From Methylobacterium sp. CB376 (lineage in GTDB: Bacteria > Pseudomonadota > Alphaproteobacteria > Rhizobiales > Beijerinckiaceae): a stretch of DNA of 64,000 nt. Below, one piece after another: positions 1-8,933 of the stretch (positions within the stretch are counted from its first letter, which is position 1; each line of letters opens with the position of its first letter). Position numbers and translations under genes: made by a program. The stretch spans positions 4,477,001 through 4,541,000 of the forward strand of contig NZ_CP121648.1 of the NCBI RefSeq assembly GCF_029714205.1, given 5' to 3'. The notes under the pieces are model-generated. The model was not told the origin of the DNA and did no database searches. It saw only the letters and a program-made list of their open reading frames with translations.

Positions 1-1057
1 CAAGATCGATGCCATCGTAAAACTTAGGCCAGTGGATCGATTTCAGCCCGAGATCACACAGCAACCTATGGACACTTTGAGTTCCGCAACGGTGGAGACT
101 CGCCACGAACACTTTTCTGCTCCGCAAGAGCTCAGTCATGGTGCTCCGCTATCGTCTCCTGAACGGCGCGCCGCCTGCCGTCATCCGTACCGTGCGCACC
201 CCATTGGGGTTTATTTCTCATAGAGACACAGAATATAACGGAGACCCATGAAATCAAGCGGAATCTCAAAGTGCTGCGAATGGATCGTCAGCACGGCCGC
301 GATACGTCGGCCTTCGGATTTGATTTGGACCGCTTTACCGAGCGAAAGTAAAATGCCGAGCTTCGCGAATTCTCGTCGATTTCTAGATCGACGACCGATC
401 AACGCCGGCACCCCACAGAGGATCCCAGCGAAGGGGCTCGGATCCTCGGAGATTGAAGGGCGCGGCCAAGGGCATGCCCTTCCATCGTGAGTCCGGTCGC
501 TCAACCGGCCTCGCGCATCAGGGTGCCGATGCGCGCCAGCCTGAAGCTGGTCGCGATCACGGCGGCCCGGACGTGCGCCGCCGCGGGCTCAGGCCGCGGC
601 CGTGCGCGGTCCCGGGCCGGCGGGACGGGCTGGCGGCGCGGGCGGCCGCACGACCCGAGAGGCTGAGGCGCCGACCCGTGTGCGGATCGGGGTGCGGCCA
701 TGGGCGGGCGGCGTGCGCGGCGCCGGAGCCGCGGCGCCCTCGGTTCGACCCCCGAAGACGATCCCGACGTCGCCTCCGGCGACGAGCCCGCGCCTCCACC
801 ACCGACTCGTCGCGGCGGCAGTGGCGAGCGCGACGCGGCGTCTCGGCGGTCGCCAGGAGGGTGCGCCCCGCGGTGCGGTGCGGGAGGTGTCGTCGCACCG
901 CATCCCATTCTCATCCAGTCTCCCGCGCAACTCGGCCGCCGGCACCGGGGCCCGTGACAGGTCGGGAACCTCCTGCTATGACGGTCCGAGGTATAACGCC
1001 GACACGCGTGTGCTCTCTTGCCAAAACTGAAACCTGCTCATTTGCTTACGAAATACG
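1..1057. other. No convincing gene
   Basis: All reading frames here are short, or look like the arginine/proline-rich translations typical of GC-rich non-coding DNA. The minus-strand stretch around 215-390 has less biased composition and could be a decayed gene end, but it matches no family I recognise. No terminator or promoter is clear enough to call. Positions 1000-1060 become A+T-richer just before the next gene. Confidence 0.4.
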
Positions 1058-2101
1058 TTGAGGAGAGCGGGCCACGCGAGAGATGATGCGAGTTGGTATA
1101 TTAATCATCTGGGAGATGACGTCTTGAAATTTGTTCGTGCAACAATCTTATCCGATGATCCCCTCATCATATTCACGGGAGGCTCGGGTGATGCGCCGGT
1201 TTCCGGATCGTCGCTCCTGGCGGAGCCTCTGCGTGATCGGAAAGTAACGTTTCTAATCTTGACCTTATGGTCGGCCGAGAGCAACGATCATGCCGACAAC
1301 TTGATGAATTTCGTAAAGAAATATGAGGCCGATTATCCAAATCACGAATATATCGTTTTTTGCAATACACAAGCTGAAGTCGAAAATCTTGCGCGCCGGG
1401 GCGTGCGGGCTTATTTTGGACAGCAGAACTCTTTCATCGATCCGAATGTTTATAAACCGATCGATGGCATCCCGAAAGATCTACAGGCAGTCTATACGGC
1501 ACAGCTTCACCCGTTCAAGAGACATGCTCTCTGCGCCGACCTCGACTCCGTAGGCCTCGTGTATCACTCGTTCGGAGAAGAAACGCGTGCGTACTACTCG
1601 GAGCTGAAGCAGCAGATTCCGGGCGCTCGCTTCATGAATGAAGAGCTGACGAGCCCGCCGCACGGGAATCTCTCGGCGCCGGAAGTCGTCACCATCATGA
1701 ATCGGGCGCATGTGGGACTCTGCCTCTCCGCCGAGGAGGGCGGCATGCATGCCAGCGTCGAGTATCTGCTCACCGGCCTGCCGGTCGTCTCGACGCCGTC
1801 CAAGGGCGGGCGCGATTTCTTCTTCGACAACAGCTTCGTCGAGATCGTGGATCCGACGCCGGCCGACGTTGCGAGGGGGGTGAGAGAGATCATCGGGCGG
1901 GCGCCGCCGGCGCAAGAGATCCGCAACCGGACGATCGACCTCCAGCGCAAGCAGATCGCTCTGTTTCAGGATTACCTGGACGGCTTGGTCAAGCAGAATG
2001 GTGGCTCCGGGTACGATCGGTCGCTGTGGAACGCGCGCTATCGGGACAAGCTTCTCGGTTGGGAAACGCTCGACGAAGTGTTGAAGCGTATTCCGGCCTA
2101 G
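1058..2101 (+). CDS. Glycosyltransferase family protein (GT4-like)
   Basis: A 347-residue protein likely to transfer a sugar during surface polysaccharide synthesis at the cytoplasmic membrane. The C-terminal half looks like the donor-binding domain of GT-B enzymes: a segment with GLCLSAEEGGMHAS, then a variable loop and LTGLPVVSTPSKGG, which is the usual glutamate-rich nucleotide-sugar region. The N-terminal half is divergent and shorter than in typical GT4 proteins. The start is a TTG at 1058; an internal TTG near 1124 is an alternative. The start is A+T-richer than the rest of the window, which may reflect transfer. It is followed by an IS3-family element rather than by an operon partner. 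Acceptor and donor sugars cannot be read from the sequence. Confidence 0.75.
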   Translation: MRRAGHARDDASWYINHLGDDVLKFVRATILSDDPLIIFTGGSGDAPVSGSSLLAEPLRDRKVTFLILTLWSAESNDHADNLMNFVKKYEADYPNHEYIVFCNTQAEVENLARRGVRAYFGQQNSFIDPNVYKPIDGIPKDLQAVYTAQLHPFKRHALCADLDSVGLVYHSFGEETRAYYSELKQQIPGARFMNEELTSPPHGNLSAPEVVTIMNRAHVGLCLSAEEGGMHASVEYLLTGLPVVSTPSKGGRDFFFDNSFVEIVDPTPADVARGVREIIGRAPPAQEIRNRTIDLQRKQIALFQDYLDGLVKQNGGSGYDRSLWNARYRDKLLGWETLDEVLKRIPA

Positions 2102-2451
2102 CGCCGCAGGCGTGCCAGCGCGCCGAGATCGTGTAATCCGGGCGCCGGGACGACCCGAGCTTCCGCTCTTCGCGAGGGGGCGTGCGGCATGCGTTGCGAC
2201 GTCCCGGCCGCGCGCCGCTCTGATTGCCTCGTCGGGAATGCGGCGGATTGCCGGATCGACAGCAATGCGCGCTCTCCCTGACCGGCGGCGCGCACGGATG
2301 CGACATCGGCTCTGCGCATCCGCGCCGCGCACCCGTCTTGCCCGCAGGAGATCGAATTGGCCACGCGGCACCCGCCGGCCCTATCCGTCCTGCACGGCGC
2401 GAAAGTCTGGTTCGCACTCTCCGGACCGTGCCGCAATCGCACTTAGCTGTT
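2102..2451. other. Intergenic spacer, nothing recognised
   Basis: The spacer lies between the glycosyltransferase stop and the right end of the IS3-family element. Frames are open by composition only. No repeat or terminator was recognised. Confidence 0.4.
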
Positions 2452-2454
2452 TGG

Positions 2455-2879
2455 GATCGCCCCGTTTCTGTGGACGGTTCGTGGGCTTGGCGGACCAGGG
2501 TCTCGGTTACGGGCTGTGGGTGATGCCCCTGTTCGGAGACGCTGGGTGAGCGGTCGCCCAGGGCGGAGTGGTGCCGCACCGGGTTGGCGAAGCCCTTCAG
2601 GTCGCTGAAGAGGGCCGTGCGGGCCTCTGGCCGGGAGCGGAAGCGCCGGCGGGCGAGCAGTTCGCATCCCAAGCTCGAGAAGACGCTTTCGGCCTTGGCG
2701 TTGTCGTGAGCATCTCCGACCGAGCCCATCGAGGGCCGCACGCCCGCCTCGCGGCAGCGGCCGCCGAAGGCCAGCGAAGTATAGAGCGGACGACCGATCC
2801 AGGCGTAGTCCCCGGCCTTCGAGACGCCCAGCACGCGCGCCATGGCGGCGATCGGGAAGCGCGCCTGGTTCTTGCTCAT
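2455..2879 (-). pseudogene. IS3-family transposase OrfB with internal deletion
   Basis: The N-terminus (MSKNQARFPIAAMARVLGVS) matches the OrfB at 13791. After GDYAWIGRPL it jumps directly to YTSLAFGGRCREAG and the DNAKAES motif that carries the final catalytic glutamate. About 150 residues holding the first two aspartates of the DDE integrase core are missing. The frame then runs on through the element end. Non-functional as a transposase. Confidence 0.85.
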
Positions 2880-3211
2880 GAACCGGAAGATCCCGACGGC
2901 AGAGCCCCGGTCTCGCGCGCAAACCAGGCTGTCGCGCGAGAGAGGATGTCGCGCTCCAGCCTCAGTTGCCGGTTCTCCCGCCGCAGCCGCAGCACCTCCT
3001 CGCGCTCCGTCACCGACAGCGCAGCCTCAGCGGCAGGGGGCTTCGCCTCTCGACGTCCTTCCTGCCGGTCGGCCTCGGCCGCCCGGTTGCGGATGGCCTG
3101 GGCCGACGGCTCGAACTCGCGGGCGAGGTCGGTCGGAGCGCGCCCGGCGCGCACCAACTCGACCATCTGGCGGCGGAGCTTCACCGGGTACGGGGGACGG
3201 GGTCTCGGCAT
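2876..3211 (-). CDS. IS3-family transposase OrfA
   Basis: A 111-residue OrfA, the DNA-binding half of an IS3-type transposase. It starts MPRPRPPYP and has an N-terminal helix-turn-helix region (residues about 10-50, with the DLAREFEPSAQAI recognition part). A leucine-rich coiled coil (about 68-95, LRLRRENRQLRLERDILSRA) is typical of OrfA multimerisation. It overlaps the start of orfB by a few bases, as expected for programmed frameshifting in this family. The gene looks intact, but its partner orfB is deleted. Closely similar to the OrfA at 13788-14123. Confidence 0.85.
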   Translation of the reverse strand: MPRPRPPYPVKLRRQMVELVRAGRAPTDLAREFEPSAQAIRNRAAEADRQEGRREAKPPAAEAALSVTEREEVLRLRRENRQLRLERDILSRATAWFARETGALPSGSSGS

Positions 3212-3268
3212 GGCAAAAACACCTCACGCGAAAGCGTTCTCGGTGTCCACCAATCCGGCGCAATCCCA

Positions 3269-4001
3269 ATCCACTAATCAGCCGAAAACCGTATGAGGGG
3301 TAGGGCTTGCGAGAGGCGTGCATGCACCGTCATCTGGCTATTCCATCCCCCACAGGTCCATAACAGCCTATAGCGCGCTATAGCGCGCCCGAGAGATAGC
3401 CTTGCTCCCGGCCTGCCAACGCGATACCGCTACGCCTGTCCCGTAGTGGCTCCGCATCCGTCTGATCGAGAGTGACCGGAGAATTGCGCGCGTGCAGGAT
3501 CTGGATTGGTCTACCTTCGAGGTGATGCTCGCCGACGCGAGGCTGTCGGGCGACGGGCGCCGCTGGTTGTCCCAATCCGATCGCCGCGCCGACGCCGGCA
3601 TCCGCGCGCACGTCGTCCGATCCGGCCGGCCCTCGCCAATCCCGCCGCCGAGCCTGCGCGGCGTCGCGGTGCTGACCCAGATCCGGCGGTTGCTCGGCGC
3701 GGCTTCCCCGACCTCGCGGTCCTCGCCGCGGGCGCCCCGCGCGGCCTGGGGGAGGCGGGGACGTCGTGGGGGTGAGCCGGAGCCGGCCGGGGACGCCGTC
3801 GGCCTGCCCGGAAGAGGCTGCGCCCAGCGGCGTGGGATCTCGCGCGAGCCGCCGGCGCCGTGCGGCGGACCCCTCGTCGAGTCCAATGACGGTCAGTACG
3901 TCCTACGCCTTGCGAAGTCTGACAATGTGCCGTACCTTGGGTAAAATTTCCTATCCGATCGAATCGACAGGGCAACACTTAAATTGAGGAGCGCATAATT
4001 T
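3269..4001. other. Intergenic region with a 16-bp palindrome
   Basis: No frame looks like a real protein. CTATAGCGCGCTATAG (3368-3383) is a perfect palindrome followed by a repeat of GCGCGC. It could be a protein binding site, but no known operator is recognised. The last 20 bases carry the GAGGAG ribosome binding site of the next gene. Confidence 0.4.
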
Positions 4002-4493
4002 ATGAGGGCGCAGGAAACACAAGAATTACGGTTCGAGAATGACGCAAGTTTCGAGATCGTAAGCGAAGCTCCCCGCGACGTTAGAATTAGAGCCAGCGAT
4101 CAGCTCGACAAGAGTAACGGTTTGCATTTTCGTGAGTGGACCCGACCGGCAGGTGATTGCTTTCGCTGGTCGGGGGCGCGGGATAGCGTCCGGCTTCCAA
4201 TCCGCATCGAGCGCGGCGCCGGCGTCGACATCGACGTGGAAGTCATGGGCACGGCGTGCAATCCGGCCCAAGCGCGGCTGCGGGCCGACGGCATCGATGT
4301 CCCGACGCCGGACGGTTCGGCGGCCGAAGGCTACTTCCACCTGAGAGCGTCCCTCCCCCCGGTCGTCGGCCAGTCGCTCATCCTGGAGATCTCCTCGGCG
4401 ACGAGGCCGGAGAGTCAGGAACCCGGCGGGCGGAATCTCGGTCTCGCCATACTGTCCGTCAGGGTCGTATCCAAAGATATCGCGCATGGCTAA
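4002..4493 (+). CDS. Conserved hypothetical protein, first gene of a glycosyltransferase operon
   Basis: A 163-residue soluble protein of unknown function. It has no signal peptide or membrane segment. Alternating hydrophobic and charged residues (for example GVDIDVEVMG and SLILEISS) suggest an all-beta fold such as a carbohydrate-binding or jelly-roll sandwich; that is inference. The ATG at 4002 has a GAGGAG ribosome binding site 10 bases upstream. The stop overlaps the next start by 8 bp, so the two are probably translationally coupled. The next protein has a similar beta-rich C-terminal part, so the two may be partners acting with the glycosyltransferases that follow. Confidence 0.65.
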   Translation: MRAQETQELRFENDASFEIVSEAPRDVRIRASDQLDKSNGLHFREWTRPAGDCFRWSGARDSVRLPIRIERGAGVDIDVEVMGTACNPAQARLRADGIDVPTPDGSAAEGYFHLRASLPPVVGQSLILEISSATRPESQEPGGRNLGLAILSVRVVSKDIAHG

Positions 4494-5046
4494 TCCCGCT
4501 ACACTGTCCGACCGACAAAAATCGACCGTCGGTGACGAGGCGATGCAACGCCTCAGTCAAGTCGAAGCTCGGCAAACAGAGCTCGAATCCGCGCTCGAGA
4601 AGAATCTGGGCGCCGTCGACGCGGCCGTCAGAGCGGCGTTCGATGCGGCGACGACCGCCTCTCTGATGGCGAACTGGAGCTTCGATGCGAGGATGCCGAA
4701 CACGCTGAGCGGCAATCTCTCGCTCCCGGAGCGCGACGCGTCCGGTCGCTGGGTGAGATGGCTCCTGGGGATGCCCCGGCTGGAATGGACGGTGCAGGTC
4801 ACGCCGAACCGCCAGTACGACTTGACGGTCGTCGTCCCGAAGTTCGTGTCCAGGCGGGCTTACGACGGCCTGTATGTCCGCGCCAATGGTGAAGATCTGC
4901 CATGGCTGTCCTGGGACGGCGCCGTTCGCGGGACCATCGTCGGCGCGGGGCAGGACGGTGTGTTGAAACTGGCCTTGGCCGTGCCCGAGACGGAAGAGGC
5001 AGATGCTCCCTTCGCTGTGGCTTCGATCAACCTCAAGGTACGGTGA
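4486..5046 (+). CDS. Hypothetical protein with N-terminal coiled coil and beta-rich domain
   Basis: A 186-residue protein of unknown function. Residues about 15-55 form a likely alpha-helical coiled coil (QRLSQVEARQTELESALEKN). The rest is beta-rich with several tryptophans (WSF, WVRW, LEWTV, LPWLSWDG), a pattern common in sugar-binding sandwiches. No signal peptide or membrane span is visible. It sits in a tight operon: 8 bp overlap upstream and 3 bp gap to the downstream GT2 gene. A role as an assembly or tethering factor for the glycosyltransferases is conjecture. Confidence 0.65.
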   Translation: MANPATLSDRQKSTVGDEAMQRLSQVEARQTELESALEKNLGAVDAAVRAAFDAATTASLMANWSFDARMPNTLSGNLSLPERDASGRWVRWLLGMPRLEWTVQVTPNRQYDLTVVVPKFVSRRAYDGLYVRANGEDLPWLSWDGAVRGTIVGAGQDGVLKLALAVPETEEADAPFAVASINLKVR

Positions 5047-5049
5047 TCC

Positions 5050-5982
5050 GTGTCCGACAATGCCCGCCTCACCGTTGCGATCTGCACTTTCGACCGCTAC
5101 GATCTGTTGAACAGGACGGTTTCGACGCTGTTGGAGCGGGACCGCATCGACGGGCACCAGGCCGAGCTTCTGATCGTCGACAACACCCCGCTGGCGCGAC
5201 GCCGGCCCATCGCGTTGCCCGAGGGCCGCGGCAGCCGCGTGACCTTCTGCGACGAGACCGGCCTCTCCCATGCGCGCAATCTCGCGATCGACGAGGCGAA
5301 CGGCGAGATCATCGCCTTTCTCGACGACGACGCCCTGGTCTGCTCCGGCTGGACAACGCAACTGCTGAATGCATTCGATGCCCATCCGGATGCATTGATC
5401 GTCGGCGGCCGCGTCGTTCCCCTCTACGAGAACGCCGATCGTCTGCCGGAGTGGTACGATGACCGCTTGGCGTCGCACCTGTCGTGCATCGACTGGTCGG
5501 ACACGGGACGCTTCTTGAACGAGAACGAGTGGGTGGTCGGAGCGAACCTCGCCATCCGCAAGGACGTCTTCCGGCAATATGGCAGGTTCGACCCTTCGCT
5601 CGGGCGGCGTGGCACCGCGTCGCTGCTGAGCAACGAGGAGACCGCCCTGCTCGACCGCGTCGGAAGGCACCGAACCTTCTACTGCCCGGAAGCTTGCGTC
5701 GAACACATCATCGCCGCCGACCGCCTGACTCCGGAACATTTCCGCCGCCGCGTCTTCTGGCAAGCGATCTCCGACGTGGTCTCCGGCTCGTGCTGGATGA
5801 CCCTCGATCTGGCCTACGAGCGTTACAAGACCAGGATGGTGCTTGCTCCGCCACAGTATCGGAATATCAAGGCCCTGTCATATTTGCCCCGCACGTCGGC
5901 GGAATTCGTTGTTCAACTTGAGTCGATATACGCCATGGCGATGATTGCGAGCGCCGGCTTCAAGCAGGGAGAGGATGCATGA
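5050..5982 (+). CDS. Family 2 glycosyltransferase
   Basis: A 310-residue GT-A fold enzyme of family GT2, expected to add one sugar from a nucleotide-sugar donor to a polysaccharide intermediate on the inner face of the membrane. The first strand and nucleotide-binding region are at residues 7-14 (LTVAICTF) and 42-45 (IVDN). The metal-binding DxD-type motif is LDDD at 91-94. SHARNLAIDEA (73-83) is the usual conserved helix before it. GTG start at 5050, 3 bp after the upstream stop; the downstream gene overlaps by 4 bp (ATGA). Specificity is unknown. Confidence 0.88.
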   Translation: MSDNARLTVAICTFDRYDLLNRTVSTLLERDRIDGHQAELLIVDNTPLARRRPIALPEGRGSRVTFCDETGLSHARNLAIDEANGEIIAFLDDDALVCSGWTTQLLNAFDAHPDALIVGGRVVPLYENADRLPEWYDDRLASHLSCIDWSDTGRFLNENEWVVGANLAIRKDVFRQYGRFDPSLGRRGTASLLSNEETALLDRVGRHRTFYCPEACVEHIIAADRLTPEHFRRRVFWQAISDVVSGSCWMTLDLAYERYKTRMVLAPPQYRNIKALSYLPRTSAEFVVQLESIYAMAMIASAGFKQGEDA

Positions 5983-7979
5983 CGGTGCCGGCGACCTCGC
6001 CCAATCGCTTCGGCCAGACCGTCCTCTTCATTACACCATTCGCATCGCATCCGGCGAATTCCGGTCAGCGGCGGCGCGTCTTCCAAATCGCATCGCTGCT
6101 CAAACGGGCAGGCTTTCGGATCACGTTTGTTCTCTATGCCTTCGAACTCCCCTGGTATTGGTATTTCGATCAGATTTCCTACCAAGAGATGGTCAACACC
6201 TGGGGTGAGGTGCATATCTATCCCGCATCCAAACAAGTCGGTCTCCCTCCTCAGGACGGAAACTTTCATTCGCTCGACGAATGGTGGGATCCTGCATTCG
6301 AAAAGTTCTTAGAGCGTCTGAATGAAATCAAAACATTCGACGTCACCGTGGTCACCAATGTTTGGATGACAAAGGCTTTCTATTCAGCGTTTAATTCGTT
6401 CAAGATCCTCGATACGCTGGATGTATTCTCGAAGCGTCAACAGATAGCGAATCGCACGGGGATTGCGCCGGAGTTCTTCTGGACGGATGAACGGAACGAG
6501 ATGTTCGGATGGAGCCGGGCCGATCTGGTGGTCACGGTCACGGACGAGGAAAAATCGTATTTCGGCGATAAAATCACCGTTCCAGTCCATAACATACCGA
6601 TTGTTCTGGCCGAAGCGGCGGCAAAAAAGACGCGGCGGTCATATATCCATGACGACAGGGTCGTCTTCGGCGTGCTGAGCAGCGCCCAAGTCTACACGGT
6701 GATCGGGTTGAACGCCGTGCTCCAGGAGCTGGAGCTGCAAGTCGAAGAAGATTTTTCGCCGGTCGATCTGATCATCGGCGGCACGATATCGGATCATGTG
6801 AAGACCAATTTGCCCGTGCAGCGTCTTGGGGAGGTGGCCTCCGAAGAGGAGTTCCTCGGCCGCGTCGATTTCATTATCGCGCCCCAATTCGATGGAACCG
6901 GTTTCAAGGTGAAAGTCGCGGATGCGATGCTCGCGGGCATTCCGGTCCTCGCCGCGGAGCATTCGAGTATCGGAACGGGTCTCCCGGACAGTTTCGTCTT
7001 CTCCTCTCCCAAGACGCTCGCGCGCGCCATGTCGCGGATCGCGCTCGACCGGCCCCCGCTGTCACGCTTCCTCGACGCGGTCGAGGCGGCCGCAGCGGAT
7101 CTCGTCGCCGCACGCGAGCGCTCCGAAGCGGAGCTCATTGCGTCGATCGAGAGGGCGTGCGGACTCCTGGTGCTCGATGTCCGGGGTCTGTCGGCGGAGG
7201 AGCACTGGCCGATCCTTGCCTCCTACGTGAGCTGGTCCCGCATCCTGTCGGATCGGATGAGGGTCTTCTTCCTCGTCGATGACAACCTGAAACGCATCAT
7301 CGGGCGCCTGCGCAATCGTTGGTACGAGATTGTCGGCGAGGCCGACCTTCCAGATCTGAAAACCAGCGGGAAGATGGTCGTCGCGCTCGGGCCATTGCGG
7401 GCCAATGATCTATCGAGGTCGGTGCGCGACGGTCGTTGGGATTGGTTGCTCGGCGAGCAGGTGGTCTCCGATCCCGGAGACGACGCAGTGTCGCAACTCC
7501 CCTTCCTGCATTCCGACATCGACTGGCTTCCGGGTGTCATGACCATGATACGCGGGCGCGGTGATCTGGCGGCTACCGACAAAGCCGGCGAGAGGATCGC
7601 GGGGCCGAGTGTCGCGCGCGTGACCGTGGTCGAAAACAGCGAACTTGCGCGGGCTCTGCCGCGTGCGGGTCGTTCAAGCGACGTCATCATCGCACTCTCG
7701 GATCGAGGGATGTTCAACAACCTGATCGCGGAACTGCTTTGCGGTGGGCGGGATTCGGGGCCCGAACTCGCTTGGATCGGCCGGGCCGGAGCGCCCGCCG
7801 AAAGGCTGCTTCACGAGATTGCATCCCGCTGCTCCCTCAAGTTCACGGGCTCGACCATCTGCGGGCGAAGCTCTTATGACGATGTCGAGAAGTACGCCCG
7901 GGCGCTCTTATCCGGCGTCGCGATGCCCCTAGAGCGGCACCCGATCACGTTGCAATCGGGTGCCGCTCTCGATCTTTGA
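5979..7979 (+). CDS. Large GT4-type glycosyltransferase with C-terminal extension
   Basis: A 666-residue protein. The N-terminal part (about 1-390) is a GT-B glycosyltransferase: FITPFASHPANSGQRRR near residue 20 is the typical glycine-containing acceptor-domain start, and APQFDGTGFKVKVADAMLAG is the donor-domain region with the conserved Glu/Lys-type site. The remaining 270 residues form a separate region with Rossmann-like alternation (LLVLDVRGLS, MRVFFLVDD, VIIALSDRG) that I do not recognise; it may be a second, degenerate glycosyltransferase-like domain. Last gene of the four-gene operon, overlapping the GT2 gene by 4 bp. Confidence 0.8.
   Translation: MTVPATSPNRFGQTVLFITPFASHPANSGQRRRVFQIASLLKRAGFRITFVLYAFELPWYWYFDQISYQEMVNTWGEVHIYPASKQVGLPPQDGNFHSLDEWWDPAFEKFLERLNEIKTFDVTVVTNVWMTKAFYSAFNSFKILDTLDVFSKRQQIANRTGIAPEFFWTDERNEMFGWSRADLVVTVTDEEKSYFGDKITVPVHNIPIVLAEAAAKKTRRSYIHDDRVVFGVLSSAQVYTVIGLNAVLQELELQVEEDFSPVDLIIGGTISDHVKTNLPVQRLGEVASEEEFLGRVDFIIAPQFDGTGFKVKVADAMLAGIPVLAAEHSSIGTGLPDSFVFSSPKTLARAMSRIALDRPPLSRFLDAVEAAAADLVAARERSEAELIASIERACGLLVLDVRGLSAEEHWPILASYVSWSRILSDRMRVFFLVDDNLKRIIGRLRNRWYEIVGEADLPDLKTSGKMVVALGPLRANDLSRSVRDGRWDWLLGEQVVSDPGDDAVSQLPFLHSDIDWLPGVMTMIRGRGDLAATDKAGERIAGPSVARVTVVENSELARALPRAGRSSDVIIALSDRGMFNNLIAELLCGGRDSGPELAWIGRAGAPAERLLHEIASRCSLKFTGSTICGRSSYDDVEKYARALLSGVAMPLERHPITLQSGAALDL
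7931..7971 (+). terminator. Possible hairpin at operon end
   Basis: GAGCGGCACCCGAT and its inverse ATCGGGTGCCGCTC face each other across a short loop at the 3' end of the large glycosyltransferase gene. A 14-bp stem this strong could end transcription or protect the mRNA end. There is no clear U-tract, so factor-independent termination is not certain. Confidence 0.4.
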
Positions 7980-8375
7980 TCTTGCCGCATTGTCCGCGAC
8001 GAACCGGCATCCACTTCGTCGGAAAATGCTCTAGACCGCGCGGCGTGACGCCGTCGTAAGACGTTTGGTGAGCCGCGGCGGGGCCGTCGCCGATGCGCAC
8101 GGCTCGCGCCGAAGCTGAACGTCGCCCGGCCATCTCGTCGGATCCTGGCGGGATGGTGCGGTGCTGGCGACCTGCCGGCGAGCGGCCAGTTCCGTCCGGG
8201 CTGCGGCTGCGGCGCGCGGGCTGATCCGCGGCTCGCCACCCTCCTCCGCGCCCTCTCGATCCGGCAGCCGCCGGGCAGGGTGCGATGCCAGTTAGTCTTG
8301 CAGCCTGAGGGCAAGGCAGTATCCATCCGGTCAGAACCGCGGCGCGTTGGGGTTGCGGCGTGTTAAGCTGGACTC
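7980..8375. other. Intergenic spacer after the glycosyltransferase operon
   Basis: No supported gene. Some short inverted matches follow the stop (GAGCGGCACCCGAT near 7931 and ATCGGGTGCCGCTC near 7957). They overlap the end of the upstream coding region and could form an operon-terminating hairpin, but no T-tract follows. Confidence 0.4.
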
Positions 8376-8606
8376 ATGCAGATCGATGAGGAGCGGATCG
8401 ACGAGGCGGTGCTCGGCCTCCCGTGGCTGACGCTCCACGATGAGCGCCGGGCCTGGAAGGGATTCGACTGGCAGGTCCTCGATCGGCTGCACCGCAAAGG
8501 GCTGATCGCAGACCCAGTCGGACGAGCCAAGTCCGTGGTGCTCACGGATGAAGGGCTTCGCCGATCCCGGGCGTTGTTTCACGCCTTGTTCACGCGCGCG
8601 ACCTGA
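8376..8606 (+). CDS. DUF6429 family protein
   Basis: A 76-residue protein that matches from memory the small DUF6429 family found in many alpha- and betaproteobacteria. Marks are the N-terminal IDEERIDEAVLGLPWLTLHD, the central AWKGFDWQVLDRLHRKGLI and the end SVVLTDEGLRRSRALFHALF. The fold looks like a small winged-helix-type helical domain. The family's function is unknown. It stands alone next to an IS66 remnant and may have been carried there with mobile DNA. Confidence 0.75.
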   Translation: MQIDEERIDEAVLGLPWLTLHDERRAWKGFDWQVLDRLHRKGLIADPVGRAKSVVLTDEGLRRSRALFHALFTRAT

Positions 8607-8664
8607 TCGCTGGATCCCGCGCTCAGGCGACCTGAGCCGAACTGGCCATCGCGGGACCGCGGGC

Positions 8665-8769
8665 TTTCCAGGCCCGGGGCAGGGGTGCGGCGAGGGCACG
8701 TGAGGGGTGGTCGTTGATCCGCGCCAAGACGTCGGCCAGCCAAGCTCGCGGATCGACGTCGTTCAGGCG
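8665..8769 (-). pseudogene. IS66-family transposase C-terminal fragment
   Basis: The translation RLNDVDPRAWLADVLARI followed by a short arginine/proline segment matches the extreme C-terminus of IS66 TnpC transposases (usual form: LNGVDPxAWLxDVLxRI). Only about 35 residues remain. No other IS66 parts were seen nearby. Confidence 0.7.
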
Positions 8770-8933
8770 CACCGGGATGACGAGGCGGTCCCGGTGGTGT
8801 TCGACGACGCGCTCGAAGCGGCATTCGGGGATGGCGAAGGGGATGGGCATGCCACCCACGATGGGGTGGGCGGGGCAGGCCATCACCGGGCCGAGTCAAT
8901 CCACCGGCGTCCACGCAAAGTGATCCTGGTGGC

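Larger units (their letters stand above)
2452..3268 (-). mobile_element. IS3-family element, internally deleted copy
   Basis: The ends TGGGATCGCCCCG (2452-2464) and CGGCGCAATCCCA (3256-3268) form an imperfect 13-bp inverted repeat. It matches the perfect repeat of the related element at 10113-14180. The element is only 817 bp, against about 1.3 kb reconstructed for the other copy. The loss falls inside orfB: its N-terminus joins directly to the region around the last catalytic glutamate, removing both catalytic aspartates. It cannot make its own active transposase, but its ends look usable in trans. Confidence 0.8.
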
